A stretch of 64,000 bases of DNA from Echinicola rosea (GTDB taxonomy: Bacteria; Bacteroidota; Bacteroidia; Cytophagales; Cyclobacteriaceae). The notes below the pieces were generated by a model, which saw only the letters and a list, made by a program, of their open reading frames with translations, was not told the DNA's origin and searched no databases. Position 1 is the first letter of the stretch. Every line of letters begins with the position of its first letter. The stretch covers positions 5,446,001 to 5,510,000 of the forward strand of contig NZ_CP040106.1 of NCBI RefSeq assembly GCF_005281475.1, given 5' to 3'. Positions 9,818 through 18,312 of this stretch are shown here, piece after piece. Made by a program: the position numbers and the translations under genes.

Positions 9818-9852
9818 GCCGGTGGTTTTGCGAGAACCATCGGCTTTTTTTT
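9818..9852 (+). terminator. Plus-oriented hairpin with T-tract at the 3' end of fecR
   Basis: Arms GCCGGTGGTT (9818-9827) and AACCATCGGC (9835-9844) form a 10-bp stem with one G-T pair and a 7-nt loop, followed by eight T residues (9845-9852). In shape it is an ideal intrinsic terminator for plus-strand transcription, but both flanking genes read minus. It touches the fecR stop codon. It may block antisense RNA from the susC side, or act on the minus strand only as a stabilising hairpin. Confidence 0.55.
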
Positions 9853-11041
9853 AGTGGGTGGTGTTTTTTACATAGACTGTTCCGTTTTTTAGTTCAAAAT
9901 CGATTGCTCCTGACATTTCCAGCATGCCCAATACCTTGGACAGATTGGTATCCATCGATATGGTACCACTGAAATGTTTTTCGGGAATATCTCCATCAAA
10001 GGAGACCTTGATGGCATACCATCGTTCCAATTGCCTCAAAATATCCTCAAGCTTGGTGCGCTTGAACATAAAAAGGCCCTCCTTCCAGGCCACCACCTGT
10101 CGGGTGTCTATCTTCCTTACCGAAAGCTGCCCATTTGAGAGTGCTTGTTCTCCAGGTGAGATGACCTTGGTCTTATCTTTATGGGAAACCTCGACGCTCC
10201 CCTCCAATAAGGTGGTCTTTGTCAAGGGCTCGTTTTCATAGGTGTTGATGTTGAAATGCGTGCCCAGTACCTTCACTTCAGTATCGTTGGCCTGAACGAT
10301 AAAAGGTACTTCGGGATCGTGGGCGACTTCAAAATAACCTTCTCCTTTAAGCATCACTGTTCGGGACGGCCCGGTAAAATTGGACGGAAACGCCAAGGAT
10401 GACGCACTGTTAAGCCAGACCTTTGTCCCGTCTGCCAACACCACCTGGTATTTCCCTCCCTTTGGTACAAAAACCCTGTTTACTTTGCTTTCAGGTGTGG
10501 TAAAATCTTTTTCCACATTGAATATCACCTGATCAAGCCGTTTGGCGACGGTAATACCAACATCCTCTTTCAACGTCCCTTCTGCAGCTCCTTCCAGAAG
10601 GATCTCTTCCCCATCCGGGAGGATCAAAATGGCTTTGTCCGTTCCCGGCCCCACATCTACGGTAGCCACCGTTCCTTGATCGGAAGGCGGCGTAATGGGC
10701 AACCATCCACCGTATATCCCCCAGCCCGTTATCACCACTGCCAGAATCGCTGCCGCTGCTGCATAGCGGACCCACCATTTTTTCTCTTGACTTTCCCTCT
10801 TGCCGCTGGATGGAAGGTGCTGCTTCAGCTTGCCAAAGGCCCCTTTGGAATCTATGGAAGAGAAGAAAGCCATCTCTTCTTCCAGTAAATGCTCTTGGCT
10901 GATACGCTCATAAAAATCCCTGCTCTCTTGGCTCTGGGAAAGCCAATCCTCCAAACGGTCGCGCTCGACTTCCTCCAGTGTTCCCTTAAGGCTCTTTAGG
11001 ATAAGCTGAGTATATATATGAATATAATCTTGCTCGTTCAT
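9851..11041 (-). CDS. FecR-family anti-sigma factor
   Basis: Inner-membrane regulator of 396 aa. It transmits the signal from a TonB receptor STN domain to an ECF sigma factor. The cytosolic N-terminal part (1-90) contains the sigma-binding helices. One membrane segment is Ala-rich (about 93-112). The periplasmic FecR domain spans about 185-290 (LPDGEEILLEG and LADGTKVWLNSASSLAFP are typical). The C-terminal DUF4974-type domain covers about 325-396 and ends VYVKNTTH. The gene lies 101 nt after the sigma gene and 99 nt before susC, the usual Bacteroidota order. Its partners are therefore the neighbouring sigma factor (11143-11712) and SusC (6401-9751). Confidence 0.93.
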   Translation of the reverse strand: MNEQDYIHIYTQLILKSLKGTLEEVERDRLEDWLSQSQESRDFYERISQEHLLEEEMAFFSSIDSKGAFGKLKQHLPSSGKRESQEKKWWVRYAAAAAILAVVITGWGIYGGWLPITPPSDQGTVATVDVGPGTDKAILILPDGEEILLEGAAEGTLKEDVGITVAKRLDQVIFNVEKDFTTPESKVNRVFVPKGGKYQVVLADGTKVWLNSASSLAFPSNFTGPSRTVMLKGEGYFEVAHDPEVPFIVQANDTEVKVLGTHFNINTYENEPLTKTTLLEGSVEVSHKDKTKVISPGEQALSNGQLSVRKIDTRQVVAWKEGLFMFKRTKLEDILRQLERWYAIKVSFDGDIPEKHFSGTISMDTNLSKVLGMLEMSGAIDFELKNGTVYVKNTTH

Positions 11042-11142
11042 TTCAGTGTATTTGTCCTTATTACACAGAAATAGAAGAAACGGGTGAAAGAAAATATGGA
11101 TTTTTTATAAAAAAATATTAATTAATATTGAGGTAACACCGA

Positions 11143-11712
11143 TTAACAATTAATTAACAAAACAAGAACGTATAAGACTTCCGGATTTAGGCGTAACCGC
11201 AAGAGTTTAAGTCCCCGTTGCTTTTGGGTTTTTACGGTATTGATCGATACCCCGAGTTGGTCGGCGATTTCCTGGTTGGACTTCCCTTCCAAAAAACCTA
11301 AGGTAGAAATTCTCCTGCACCCCTCAGGAAGTGCCTCCATGGCAGCATAAAGCTCATTCAACACCTCTGAGTGGATCATCCGCTGGACGATGGACTGGTT
11401 TTGGTTCGATATCTCCGCCATTCCATCATCTATTCCCAAATTGTGTTTTTGATCACGAAGGGCATTGATACTCCTGTTCTTGACAGCTTTAAAAAGGTAG
11501 TTTTGGATGTACGGTATTTCATGCTCCAGAAGCTCCTCCTTTTGCGCAAATTGGATGAATACTTCCTGCACGATGTCCTCGGCAAGATCTTTTTCTTGCA
11601 CATATTGGAAACAAAAATAGACCAGCTTTTTATGAAAACCATAAAAGACCTCCTCCAACGTAGGCTTGGTGCCTTTTCGAAATATGCTGGTCTGGTCATT
11701 GTTGTTTTTCAT
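11143..11712 (-). CDS. ECF RNA polymerase sigma factor (FecI-like)
   Basis: A 189-aa extracytoplasmic-function sigma factor. Region 2 lies near 22-90 (AEDIVQEVFIQFA is the conserved -10-recognition helix). Region 4 lies near 125-172 (LPEGCRRISTLGFLEGKSNQEIAD then VSINTVKTQKQRGLKLLR, the helix-turn-helix). The short hydrophobic tail VLYVLVLLINC is common in Bacteroidota PUL sigma factors. It is the first gene of the fecR-susC-susD unit and is expected to drive it once released from FecR. A possible TAATTTTG box on the minus strand at 11765-11758 lies about 46 nt upstream. Confidence 0.94.
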   Translation of the reverse strand: MKNNNDQTSIFRKGTKPTLEEVFYGFHKKLVYFCFQYVQEKDLAEDIVQEVFIQFAQKEELLEHEIPYIQNYLFKAVKNRSINALRDQKHNLGIDDGMAEISNQNQSIVQRMIHSEVLNELYAAMEALPEGCRRISTLGFLEGKSNQEIADQLGVSINTVKTQKQRGLKLLRLRLNPEVLYVLVLLINC

Positions 11713-11846
11713 CGAGGTAATTCATCAGATAAGTATTAAGCCGTGTATCGGATACATCAAAATTAAAGAATAACTGTCCGAAGTTATTTTCTTTAGTTGT
11801 TATCAATTTATTAAAAACCCTTAACAGGTTCACTATACACGCATAA

Positions 11847-11874
11847 AAAAGCCCCAAAACTGGGGCTTTTTTTT
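11847..11874 (-). terminator. Bidirectional intrinsic terminator after the second susD
   Basis: AAAAGCCCC and GGGGCTTTT form a 9-bp stem with a short AAAACT loop (centred near 11858), with A and T tracts on both sides. It lies 25 nt past the susD stop at 11899 and works for minus-strand transcription. It also insulates the sigma gene at 11712. Confidence 0.85.
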
Positions 11875-11898
11875 ATCAATTGACTTTCAGGGCGCTGT

Positions 11899-13374
11899 TC
11901 AATACCCTGGGTTCTGGTCACTGGAAGCATCCATGGCCTGGTTATAGTTCAGTTCGTCCACTGGGATGGGCCATAAATAATGTTTCTCTGCAATGTCGAT
12001 ACCCTTGTTCTCGGACACAAATTCTTCGGCCCTGCCCAGTCGCTTCAGGTCCAGCCATCGTTTTCCTTCAAACTGGAATTCATAGGCACGCTCCTGCAGC
12101 ACCGTATCCAAAAATGCCTCGGGTGACATTTCAGCAAGGCCAAAATCCACTTCATTGGCGGCAGAAGGATCCAGCCCATACCCCCTTCTGTGCACTTGGT
12201 TCAGCGCATCCAATGCCCCGCTGCTCACCGTGCCCGAGGCCCTTGCATCTGCTTCGGCAAAGATCAACAGCACCTCGGCATAACGGTAGATCGGCAGGTC
12301 GTTGCCCGCACCCGTATTGTCCGGGGCTTCCGGTTCCACGTATTTCCCGTTGACCAAGGTGGTGGCCCCCAGGCCAAAATCCACTGGTGTCCATAGCTGC
12401 TTCCTGAGGTCTGCATCATTCCATTGCGCATAGAAAGGATTGGCCGAATCGCCGTAATGCGCATAGGCTCCCCCAAAATTATAAAGCCCGGTACTGGGGT
12501 GGTTCAATATCCAGGGGAGTCCGTTTCCCTGGGCGGTCTGTCTGGTATATTTCAGGTAAAACACCTCTTCTGTACTGTTCACCAGGTCCGGGCCGAAAAC
12601 ATCCCACTGAATGTCCTCTACACCTTGTACCGGCACCAGACCAAACCGCCCGGATTCCATCACTTCCAGGGCTTTGGTGCGGGCCGAATCATACTGCTCC
12701 AGCTGGAGATAGACATCTGCCAACAGTGTCTTGGCCGACCAACTGGTAGGCCTTCCGGGCTGGACAGGATCGGCAGGAAGGCCATCCTCTGCAACCAGTA
12801 GATCCGCCAAGATAAAATCATAGACCTCTTCTACACTGGCCTTCGGCACATCTTTTTGCTCGATGTTTTCAGCTGTCCTCAGCGGCACACCGCCCCAATT
12901 CCTGACCAGGTCAAAATAGGTCAGTGCCCTTAAAAACCTGGCTTCGGCCAAATAACGGCTGCGGATTTCCTGGTCCACTTGTTCGCTCTGCGGGGCATAA
13001 AAGATCACCAAATTGGCATTTCTGATCCCTTCGTAAAACATCGTCCACCGGCTTGCCGCCGCATTCATATTGGTAGCGTTCAAACCATTGAAGTCATTGT
13101 ATTGCGCCCTACTTCCCCTTCCGTATCCCCAATCGGTATGGGCACTCAGTACGGCCACTTGCTCCGGTCTTACATTCCGCAAGGGCGTATAAATGGCGTT
13201 GGTAGCGGCCTCGATATCTGCTGCGGTCTGGTAAAAATTTTCTGCTACGACCGTCTTGGGTTCCTCTTCCAGGAGATCGCTACATCCTGCCAGCATCACC
13301 AGTACCACCGCCATCAGGAGCAGGTTTATGACGGGAAGTGCCTTGTCTTTGGATTTTATGTGATATGTATTCAT
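11899..13374 (-). CDS. SusD/RagB-family outer-membrane lipoprotein (second pair)
   Basis: A 491-aa surface glycan-binding lipoprotein. The lipobox Cys is residue 31 (VMLAGC), and the mature N-terminus reads SDLLEEEPKTV. The N-terminal SusD part has ATNAIYTPLRNVR and EARFLRALTYFDLVRNWGGVP, the hallmark segment near residues 145-165. The C-terminal block QERAYEFQFEGKRWLDLKRL and the end SSDQNPGY are typical. It begins 21 nt after the susC stop and ends before a strong terminator. No degradative enzyme follows, so this two-gene SusCD unit probably serves enzymes encoded elsewhere. Confidence 0.93.
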   Translation of the reverse strand: MNTYHIKSKDKALPVINLLLMAVVLVMLAGCSDLLEEEPKTVVAENFYQTAADIEAATNAIYTPLRNVRPEQVAVLSAHTDWGYGRGSRAQYNDFNGLNATNMNAAASRWTMFYEGIRNANLVIFYAPQSEQVDQEIRSRYLAEARFLRALTYFDLVRNWGGVPLRTAENIEQKDVPKASVEEVYDFILADLLVAEDGLPADPVQPGRPTSWSAKTLLADVYLQLEQYDSARTKALEVMESGRFGLVPVQGVEDIQWDVFGPDLVNSTEEVFYLKYTRQTAQGNGLPWILNHPSTGLYNFGGAYAHYGDSANPFYAQWNDADLRKQLWTPVDFGLGATTLVNGKYVEPEAPDNTGAGNDLPIYRYAEVLLIFAEADARASGTVSSGALDALNQVHRRGYGLDPSAANEVDFGLAEMSPEAFLDTVLQERAYEFQFEGKRWLDLKRLGRAEEFVSENKGIDIAEKHYLWPIPVDELNYNQAMDASSDQNPGY

Positions 13375-13395
13375 GTCTATTGTGCGTTTGGATGG

Positions 13396-16300
13396 TTAGA
13401 AAGTGGCCCTCAGACCCACGGTATATGATTTTGGTATAGGATAACTGTAATGGTCAATGCCCAGGCTGGTATCGCCACCGTTGCTGTTGACCTCTGGATC
13501 CCACCAGGAATAGTCGGTAAATGTCAACAGGTTCTGCCCACTCACATATAGCTTCAGGTTCCCGATCCACTTGGACTGTGGAAAGGAGAAATCGTAGGCC
13601 AGTTGGACGTTTTTGAGGCGCATATAGGAGCCATCCTCCACGTACCGGTCAGAGACCTTCAGGTCATTGTTACGGCTGATCCTGGGATAGGCCGCATCAG
13701 GATTATCCGCCGACCAATGGTCGAGGAGCACCGCTTCGGGCATATTCAAGCCCTGTCCATAGTCCATGGTACTTGATATCGAACTGACGTTGAAGATATC
13801 GTTGCCCTTTGATCCCTGCAGGAAAATATCCAGTTGGAAATTCTTGAAATTCATAGTGGAGTTGATCCCGTAATAAAAATCCGGATTGGGGTCACCGATC
13901 GCCGTCTTGTCCGCTTCGGTGATTTCCCCGTCCCCGTTCAGGTCCCTGTACCGGATATCGCCCTGTTCGGTAAAACCGTCCTCTTGGTAGCCCCAAAACT
14001 GTCCCAGGGGCCTCCCTTCCTCCATAATGGAAAAGTTGTCCGCCACGGTGACCACATTGATGTAATTGGTCAGGATGGGCTCACCATCATTCAGGCTGAT
14101 GACCTTGTTGCGGTTAAAGGAAATGTTTCCACTGAGGTTCCAGCGAAATGCCCTGTTCAGCACAATGGCATCCATGCTGAGTTCCAGTCCTTTGTTCTGG
14201 ACCTCCCCTACATTGGCCACCGTGGTGGTATAGCCATATGAACTCGGCAGTCTAACGGTGCTGAGCAGGTCGCGGGTATTTTTGATATAAAAATCGGCTC
14301 CCAGCATGATCCTTCCCCCGATCAGTCCCACGTCCATTCCCACGTCAAACTGCTCGGTAGTTTCCCACTTCAGGTCACCTGGAAGGACCGCCTGCGGGGC
14401 AAAGGTACTGTACAGCTCATCCCCAAACACCGTATATCCCGGAAACAGCCTGTTCAATGTACTGTAAGGGTCAATGGCCTGGCTTCCGGTCAGCCCCCAG
14501 CTGGTACGGAGCTTTAATGCGGAAATTGCTTTCTGGTCCTTCATAAACCCTTCCTGGGACACCCGCCAAGCCAGTGCTGCGGATGGAAAATGTCCCCATT
14601 TATTGCCTTCACTATAGCGCGAGGAGCCATCCGCCCTCCAAGTGGCCGTAAAGAGGTATTTATCCGCATAATTATAGTTTAGCCGACCGATATAGGAAAG
14701 CAATACCGACTTGGCATATCCTGATGTGGGCACCCCTGGGGTATTGGCCGCGCCCAGGTTATCGGTCTCGAACAGATCGCTCAAAAATCCGGCAGCACTT
14801 CCAGCCAGGTAGCGTGTCTGGAAGTCCTGATAGGTAAATCCGGCCAAGACGTCAAACTTATGCCTTTCGTCCAGTGTGTCCGTATAGGAAATGGTATTTT
14901 CATTGAGCCGGCTGATGTACTGCCGGGTGTTGACGCTGGCATTACCGTCGCTATTGATAAAATCGGTGGTCCGGTAAACATCCGTCCGGTCATCCCTGTT
15001 CTCTATTCCTCCAAGCACCTTGATGGTCAGTTTCGGAACCGGGCTGTAGCTCACCGAGGCATTGGCCAGGACAATATTGGCATTGACCGTATTAAATTCC
15101 TCGTTGATATAGTTAAGTGGATTGATGATATCCGGAGAGACAAATGGAAAATCTTGCGACAATACGGTCAGTGAGCCATCCTGCCCATACGGTGTGGACA
15201 ATGGAGAGGCCACCAGCGCCGCCCCTATCATGGAGTTTCCCCTGGCCCCGCCATCACTGTCCCTTCTGGCCGTGGTCAATTTGGTCAGGTTGGTCGAAAA
15301 GTCAATGGTCAGCTTATCGCTCAGCGAATGGTGGATGGAGGATTGCAGGGCGTAGCGATTATAATCGCTTCCCTTGATGATGCCCTCCTGGTCAAAGATA
15401 CTCCCTCCAACTGAAAACCGGGTACTTTCATTTCCACCGGAAACCCTTATGGAGCTGGACTTGATGGGGGCCTTGTCAAAGACCTGGTCCTGCCAGTCCG
15501 TTCCATTTCCCATGGCCGACAGTTCACTTTCGCTGAAATAGGGGGCCAGGCCATCATTTTCAGCTTGGATGTTCATCAGCTGACCATATTGCCGCCCGTT
15601 CATCAGGTCCAGCTTTTTGCGCAACCGTTGCACACTGTAATAGCTGTCAAACTCCACTTGGGTAGGGGACTGAACGCCTCCTTTCGTCGTGATCAGAACT
15701 ACACCATTTGCACCCCTGGATCCGTATATTGCCGTGGCGGAGGCATCCTTGAGCACTTCGATGCTGGCAATGTCCGAATTGTTGAGGTTGGTCGGGTTGC
15801 CCGAATAGGGAAACCCATCGATCACATAGAGTGGACTGTTGTCACCTTGGATGGAGTTGCTTCCCCTGATACGGATGTTGACACCGCCGCCGGGAGATCC
15901 GTTATTCTGCACGACCTGCACACCAGGAGCCCGACCGGCCATGGCCTGGACCACACTGGTGGTGGGAAAGGCATTGACCTCTTCGGCACTGACCTGGGAA
16001 ATGGCCCCGGTAAGGTCAGCCTTTCTGGCAGAACCATACCCGATGACCACCACTTCTTCCAGTTCTTCCTCTTCACTTGCGAGTGAAACGTCTATCTGAC
16101 TCTGGTTGCCCACAGTGATCTCCTTACCCTCGAATCCGACAAAAGAAAACACCAGCACGGGGCTTTCGTTTTCAGCAGGAAGGCTGATACTGTAATGGCC
16201 GCTATCATCGGTGATCGTTCCATTCGAGGTACCCTTGACCTGTACGGTGGCCCCGGGAAGGGATGCCCCATCTTGATCGGTCACCTTGCCCTTGACGGTT

Positions 16301-16515
16301 TTGGCAGATGCTGGCACCGTATCCCTTTGGTCCGGCACCGTATCCTGTACCAAGGGAGGGACCGGTACGGTATCCTGCAGATAGGATACGCCACGATGGC
16401 CCCCATGTTTTGCTGAAAAGGTCGCGATACTGGCAAAGGCAAAAAGGCAGGGCATTCCCGCCAAGCTCAAGGTCAATACCCATCCGTACAATCTAGTTAA
16501 TGGTATTTTCATCAT
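13396..16515 (-). CDS. SusC/RagA-family TonB-dependent receptor without STN domain (second pair)
   Basis: A 1039-aa outer-membrane importer. The signal peptide is near 10-32. An unusual linker with three DTVP units (48-51, 58-61, 65-68) comes next. The carboxypeptidase-regulatory-like domain spans about 73-150 (VTDQDGASLPGATVQVKG). The VVVIGYG linker (155-161), the plug (SIQGDNSPLYVIDGFP, AIYGSRGANGVV) and the barrel follow. It has no STN domain, so it is not expected to signal to a FecR partner. It is paired with the susD that follows and forms its own transcription unit, with about 290 bp of promoter space upstream. Substrate unknown. Confidence 0.93.
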   Translation of the reverse strand: MMKIPLTRLYGWVLTLSLAGMPCLFAFASIATFSAKHGGHRGVSYLQDTVPVPPLVQDTVPDQRDTVPASAKTVKGKVTDQDGASLPGATVQVKGTSNGTITDDSGHYSISLPAENESPVLVFSFVGFEGKEITVGNQSQIDVSLASEEEELEEVVVIGYGSARKADLTGAISQVSAEEVNAFPTTSVVQAMAGRAPGVQVVQNNGSPGGGVNIRIRGSNSIQGDNSPLYVIDGFPYSGNPTNLNNSDIASIEVLKDASATAIYGSRGANGVVLITTKGGVQSPTQVEFDSYYSVQRLRKKLDLMNGRQYGQLMNIQAENDGLAPYFSESELSAMGNGTDWQDQVFDKAPIKSSSIRVSGGNESTRFSVGGSIFDQEGIIKGSDYNRYALQSSIHHSLSDKLTIDFSTNLTKLTTARRDSDGGARGNSMIGAALVASPLSTPYGQDGSLTVLSQDFPFVSPDIINPLNYINEEFNTVNANIVLANASVSYSPVPKLTIKVLGGIENRDDRTDVYRTTDFINSDGNASVNTRQYISRLNENTISYTDTLDERHKFDVLAGFTYQDFQTRYLAGSAAGFLSDLFETDNLGAANTPGVPTSGYAKSVLLSYIGRLNYNYADKYLFTATWRADGSSRYSEGNKWGHFPSAALAWRVSQEGFMKDQKAISALKLRTSWGLTGSQAIDPYSTLNRLFPGYTVFGDELYSTFAPQAVLPGDLKWETTEQFDVGMDVGLIGGRIMLGADFYIKNTRDLLSTVRLPSSYGYTTTVANVGEVQNKGLELSMDAIVLNRAFRWNLSGNISFNRNKVISLNDGEPILTNYINVVTVADNFSIMEEGRPLGQFWGYQEDGFTEQGDIRYRDLNGDGEITEADKTAIGDPNPDFYYGINSTMNFKNFQLDIFLQGSKGNDIFNVSSISSTMDYGQGLNMPEAVLLDHWSADNPDAAYPRISRNNDLKVSDRYVEDGSYMRLKNVQLAYDFSFPQSKWIGNLKLYVSGQNLLTFTDYSWWDPEVNSNGGDTSLGIDHYSYPIPKSYTVGLRATF

Positions 16516-16596
16516 TTCTGGGTTTAAGGCACCAATGGAAAGACCTTAATTAATCCAATACCCGTTCCACACACTTAAAAAAACACTAAAAAATAA

Positions 16597-16604
16597 CAAA
16601 TATA
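16597..16604 (-). promoter_or_regulatory. Candidate Bacteroidota -7 box upstream of the second susC
   Basis: The minus strand reads TATATTTG (TAnnTTTG consensus) about 82 nt upstream of the susC start. No perfect TTTG -33 element was found at the ideal distance, so this is tentative. The surrounding 16516-16806 segment is AT-rich and carries no gene. Confidence 0.35.
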
Positions 16605-16806
16605 GCCAATCACATAAATTAAAGCAGTGTATTTCGCCTCTCACCAAAAAAGCCTGGGGGCAAAAAATAAATTTATTGGCCAAATTGTAGAATTATTGTA
16701 CCACTATGTAGATAAATTCACAATATCCCACAGGTGGTCCATCCGTGCAAACAGCTTACCGTAAACCCGTTCCCATCGTCCCCCATGTCTTTCAGGGGAA
16801 GTCGGA

Positions 16807-18021
16807 CTATTGGTCTTTGTGCAATTCCTTCCCTTTTGCAATTACACGCGCAATGACATCAAAGGCCTTCTTCGCTTGGCCCACCTGGATTTGCTGTTTT
16901 TCGGTGTAAGCCGCTTGGTCAATGGAAACGGCTACCTTAAACTGTTCAAAGAGCTTGTCAAAGCCCACTGCAAAATTATTCTTGGGCAGCCCCCAAGTGG
17001 CCAAATAGGCATTGAGTTTCTCTACCTTAAGCCCTACGTGGGGTACGGCATAGCTCATCGCGGTAATGGCCCCATGGAGACTGGTTCCCGCATAGCATTT
17101 GGCATTTGCGATCAGGTACATGATGTCCCAGATATTGTCCGCATCAAAATAAGTATGGGGACTGTCCAGCTGCCAGCGTACTTCGGCCAGGGCGAGATGG
17201 TCATCATGGTCCAAGGCTTTGCCGATGGGGCAAAGGCACAGCTCTGTGGCCGATTGTCGATAGACCTGCTCCAGTTGCCCCGCTATCATTGCTTCTTCGC
17301 CCAGGCTATTTTTTCTGTTGATCTGGAAAAACAGGTACTTTCCACGATTGGCCTGCACGTACTCCCTCACGGATGGGGTCACCCGGTCCCTTAGATCGAC
17401 AATGGGATAAAATTCCGACATCAATATGGCCGAATCCGGAAAAAGTTGCGCGGCCACTTGATTGGCCTGTAGGTTTTCGACGGTTTGCCGATCCCTTACC
17501 GCTAGGTATTCCACCCCATCAAGCTTGACCTTCATAAAAGGATATTTCCCAAATACGCTTTTATTGATCCCCGATCCTCCCAGGGAGTTAAGGATTACCG
17601 AGCTCACCTTTCCGAAATCGTCCTTGGTAAACACCAGTGGCAAGGTCGTCTTGCCTTTCAGAAACCTGCGGGCCATGGCGTTCAGGTCAATATACTTGGA
17701 AAGGCGATAGCGGTAGCGGTGCACCTTTTGGTAAGTGGGGTTCAGCGCGGCAAACAGCGAGTGCCAGGTCACGCCCAATGCCTCCCCTCCCGCTACGATG
17801 ACGTGGTTGTTTTCTTCAGTGGCATTGCATGCTTGGTAAAAGGCCTCCAGTCCTTCGGTGGGCTTCCCGCCCACGCGTGAAAGATCACTTTCTACCAATC
17901 CAAAAAAGCGGAACCGGTACCCCTTCCCCAATGTCTCCAACTGCTTTTCGATAATCAAGGGAAAAAGCAGGTCCCCATAATTGTACCGGTCAAATGCACC
18001 GATGATCAAAATATTTTCCAT
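16807..18021 (-). CDS. Polysaccharide pyruvyl transferase family protein (CsaB/WcaK-like)
   Basis: A 404-aa enzyme of the family that adds pyruvate ketals from phosphoenolpyruvate to sugar residues of exopolysaccharides. The N-terminal motif is IGAFDRYNYGDLLFPLII (about 6-23), matching the family NxGD block. The C-terminal conserved segment is CYAGTSLHGAITAMSYAVP (about 308-326), with the Ser-Leu-His-Gly core. It is transcribed away from the flippase/glycosyltransferase cluster, with a 291-bp shared upstream region, so it is likely part of the same pathway. Some members of the family have other transfer activities; the acceptor sugar is unknown. Confidence 0.85.
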   Translation of the reverse strand: MENILIIGAFDRYNYGDLLFPLIIEKQLETLGKGYRFRFFGLVESDLSRVGGKPTEGLEAFYQACNATEENNHVIVAGGEALGVTWHSLFAALNPTYQKVHRYRYRLSKYIDLNAMARRFLKGKTTLPLVFTKDDFGKVSSVILNSLGGSGINKSVFGKYPFMKVKLDGVEYLAVRDRQTVENLQANQVAAQLFPDSAILMSEFYPIVDLRDRVTPSVREYVQANRGKYLFFQINRKNSLGEEAMIAGQLEQVYRQSATELCLCPIGKALDHDDHLALAEVRWQLDSPHTYFDADNIWDIMYLIANAKCYAGTSLHGAITAMSYAVPHVGLKVEKLNAYLATWGLPKNNFAVGFDKLFEQFKVAVSIDQAAYTEKQQIQVGQAKKAFDVIARVIAKGKELHKDQ

Positions 18022-18312
18022 GATGAGGATGCTAACAAAAAACCTACCTTTTTTATAAATTCCATGAAAATCAACCCAAATTGTTTATGGGCAATCGCAG
18101 CAGCCTGTCCCCACGAATGCCGGGAAGGACGGCAGGGACGAAAAAGCCATTTTGGTGACAATTCGCTCTGCGGACTAATCTAGCACTATGATTGCTACAT
18201 CCATTCCTGCGGTTTTTTTCCTGACCTGGTCAATTGGTCTGTTCCAAGGTCTCCATAAAACCTCCAATATCCTTAACTTGGGCTAACATACACCTGATAC
18301 CTTGATCCATCT

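Noticed and set aside
18108-18142. Imperfect nested hairpin in the pyruvyl transferase-flippase gap
   Set aside because: Several bulges and no T-tract or conserved motif; too weak to annotate.
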